Below, in pieces: positions 63,632 to 64,000 of a stretch of DNA of 64,000 bases. Source of the stretch: Paenibacillus sp. AN1007 (lineage in GTDB: Bacteria > Bacillota > Bacilli > Paenibacillales > Paenibacillaceae); NCBI RefSeq assembly GCF_040702995.1, contig NZ_CP159992.1, positions 2,753,501 to 2,817,500 on the forward strand, given 5' to 3'. Under the pieces are notes generated by a model. It searched no databases. It was not told the origin of the DNA and was given only the letters and a program-made list of their open reading frames with translations. Positions within the stretch are counted from its first letter, which is position 1. Each line of letters begins with the position of its first letter. Position numbers and translations under genes: made by a program.

Positions 63632-64000
63632 AATGACAAAAAGCAGCGTATTGGGGTATCCGCGGATCGGAGCCGATCGGGAATGGAAAAAAGCACTGGA
63701 GGCGTTCTGGTCAGGAAAATTAGAAGAGAATGAACTTCATGCGAAGTTGCAAGAGATTCGTTTAGACCACCTGCGCAAGCAGCAAGCCAAAGGTATCGAC
63801 CTGATTCCGGTAAACGACTTCAGCTATTATGATCATATTCTGGACACAGCCGTGATGTTTGGTATTGTGCCAAAACGCTTCGCTTATAACGGAGGTACAG
63901 TACCTCTCTCCGTCTACTACGGCATCGCCCGAGGAACGAAAGATGCCGCCGCTAGTGAAATGACCAAATGGTTCAATACGAACTATCACTATATTGTACC
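63632..64000 (+). CDS. metE: Cobalamin-independent methionine synthase (partial)
   Basis: The first 123 codons of MetE, cut by the window end. The N-terminus [20 protein letters not shown] and [18 protein letters not shown] are diagnostic. The enzyme transfers methyl from methyl-tetrahydropteroyltriglutamate to homocysteine; the zinc site lies in the missing C-terminal half. GAGGGG lies 9 nt before the ATG; an out-of-frame ATG at 63625 is ignored. Confidence 0.95.

Overview
The window looks like a chromosomal segment of a xylan-degrading Paenibacillus (Bacillota). The evidence is the mix of GH43/GH30/GH95/GH27 glycosidases, LplB/LplC-type sugar ABC permeases, a YesM/YesN-type two-component pair, a complete rbsRKDACB operon, Gram-positive ribosome-binding sites (AGGAGG-like), frequent GTG/TTG starts, lipoprotein signal peptides and compact intrinsic terminators. 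I see no rRNA, tRNA, CRISPR array, insertion sequence or prophage. Assignments come from reading the sequence and family knowledge; no database search was run.

Region 1 (1-20.8 kb), plant polysaccharide use. A partial sugar-binding protein and two GH43 genes run leftward from a CcpA-like site and an AraC regulator. A secreted, probably membrane-anchored barnase-type RNase with its barstar inhibitor follows. Next, all leftward, comes a xylan locus: response regulator, histidine kinase, solute-binding lipoprotein, two permeases and a GH30 glucuronoxylanase. This layout resembles aldouronate-utilisation clusters. The GH30 enzyme carries a carbohydrate-binding module inside its catalytic barrel. 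GH95, another AraC regulator and a GH27 alpha-galactosidase-type gene close the block.

Region 2 (20.8-33.2 kb), transport and PLP enzymes. It holds an MFS exporter with a TetR regulator and two matching operators, a glutamine-type ABC transporter with fused binding protein and permease, a long serine hydrolase, a MocR-type regulator, and a leftward YggS-like / BenE-like / serine hydroxymethyltransferase operon.

Region 3 (33.3-39.4 kb) is the rbs operon, with an 18-bp palindrome next to rbsR. Region 4 (39.4-47.9 kb) has a DMT exporter, a serine hydrolase, a cyclase-family enzyme, a YitT protein, a MerR/SDR divergent pair and the two-gene carboxynorspermidine (spermidine) operon. That operon is preceded by a roughly 520-nt leader that folds into several stems and ends in an intrinsic terminator.

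Region 5 (48-64 kb) has a TetR/MMPL operon, MarR, an internally deleted response regulator, DoxX and DUF981 membrane proteins, a class-I glutamine amidotransferase-like hydrolase, a HelD-type helicase, a small complete promoter/ORF/terminator unit, an internally deleted aldo-keto reductase, a Zn alcohol dehydrogenase with divergent MerR, a Fur-box siderophore-binding lipoprotein, uppP, an unknown protein and the start of metE. The points most worth a second look are the GH30 domain insertion, the polyamine-operon leader, the mini leader-ORF unit at 58.0-58.2 kb, the matching 21-bp-spaced repeats at the two xylan loci, and the two in-frame-deleted genes.
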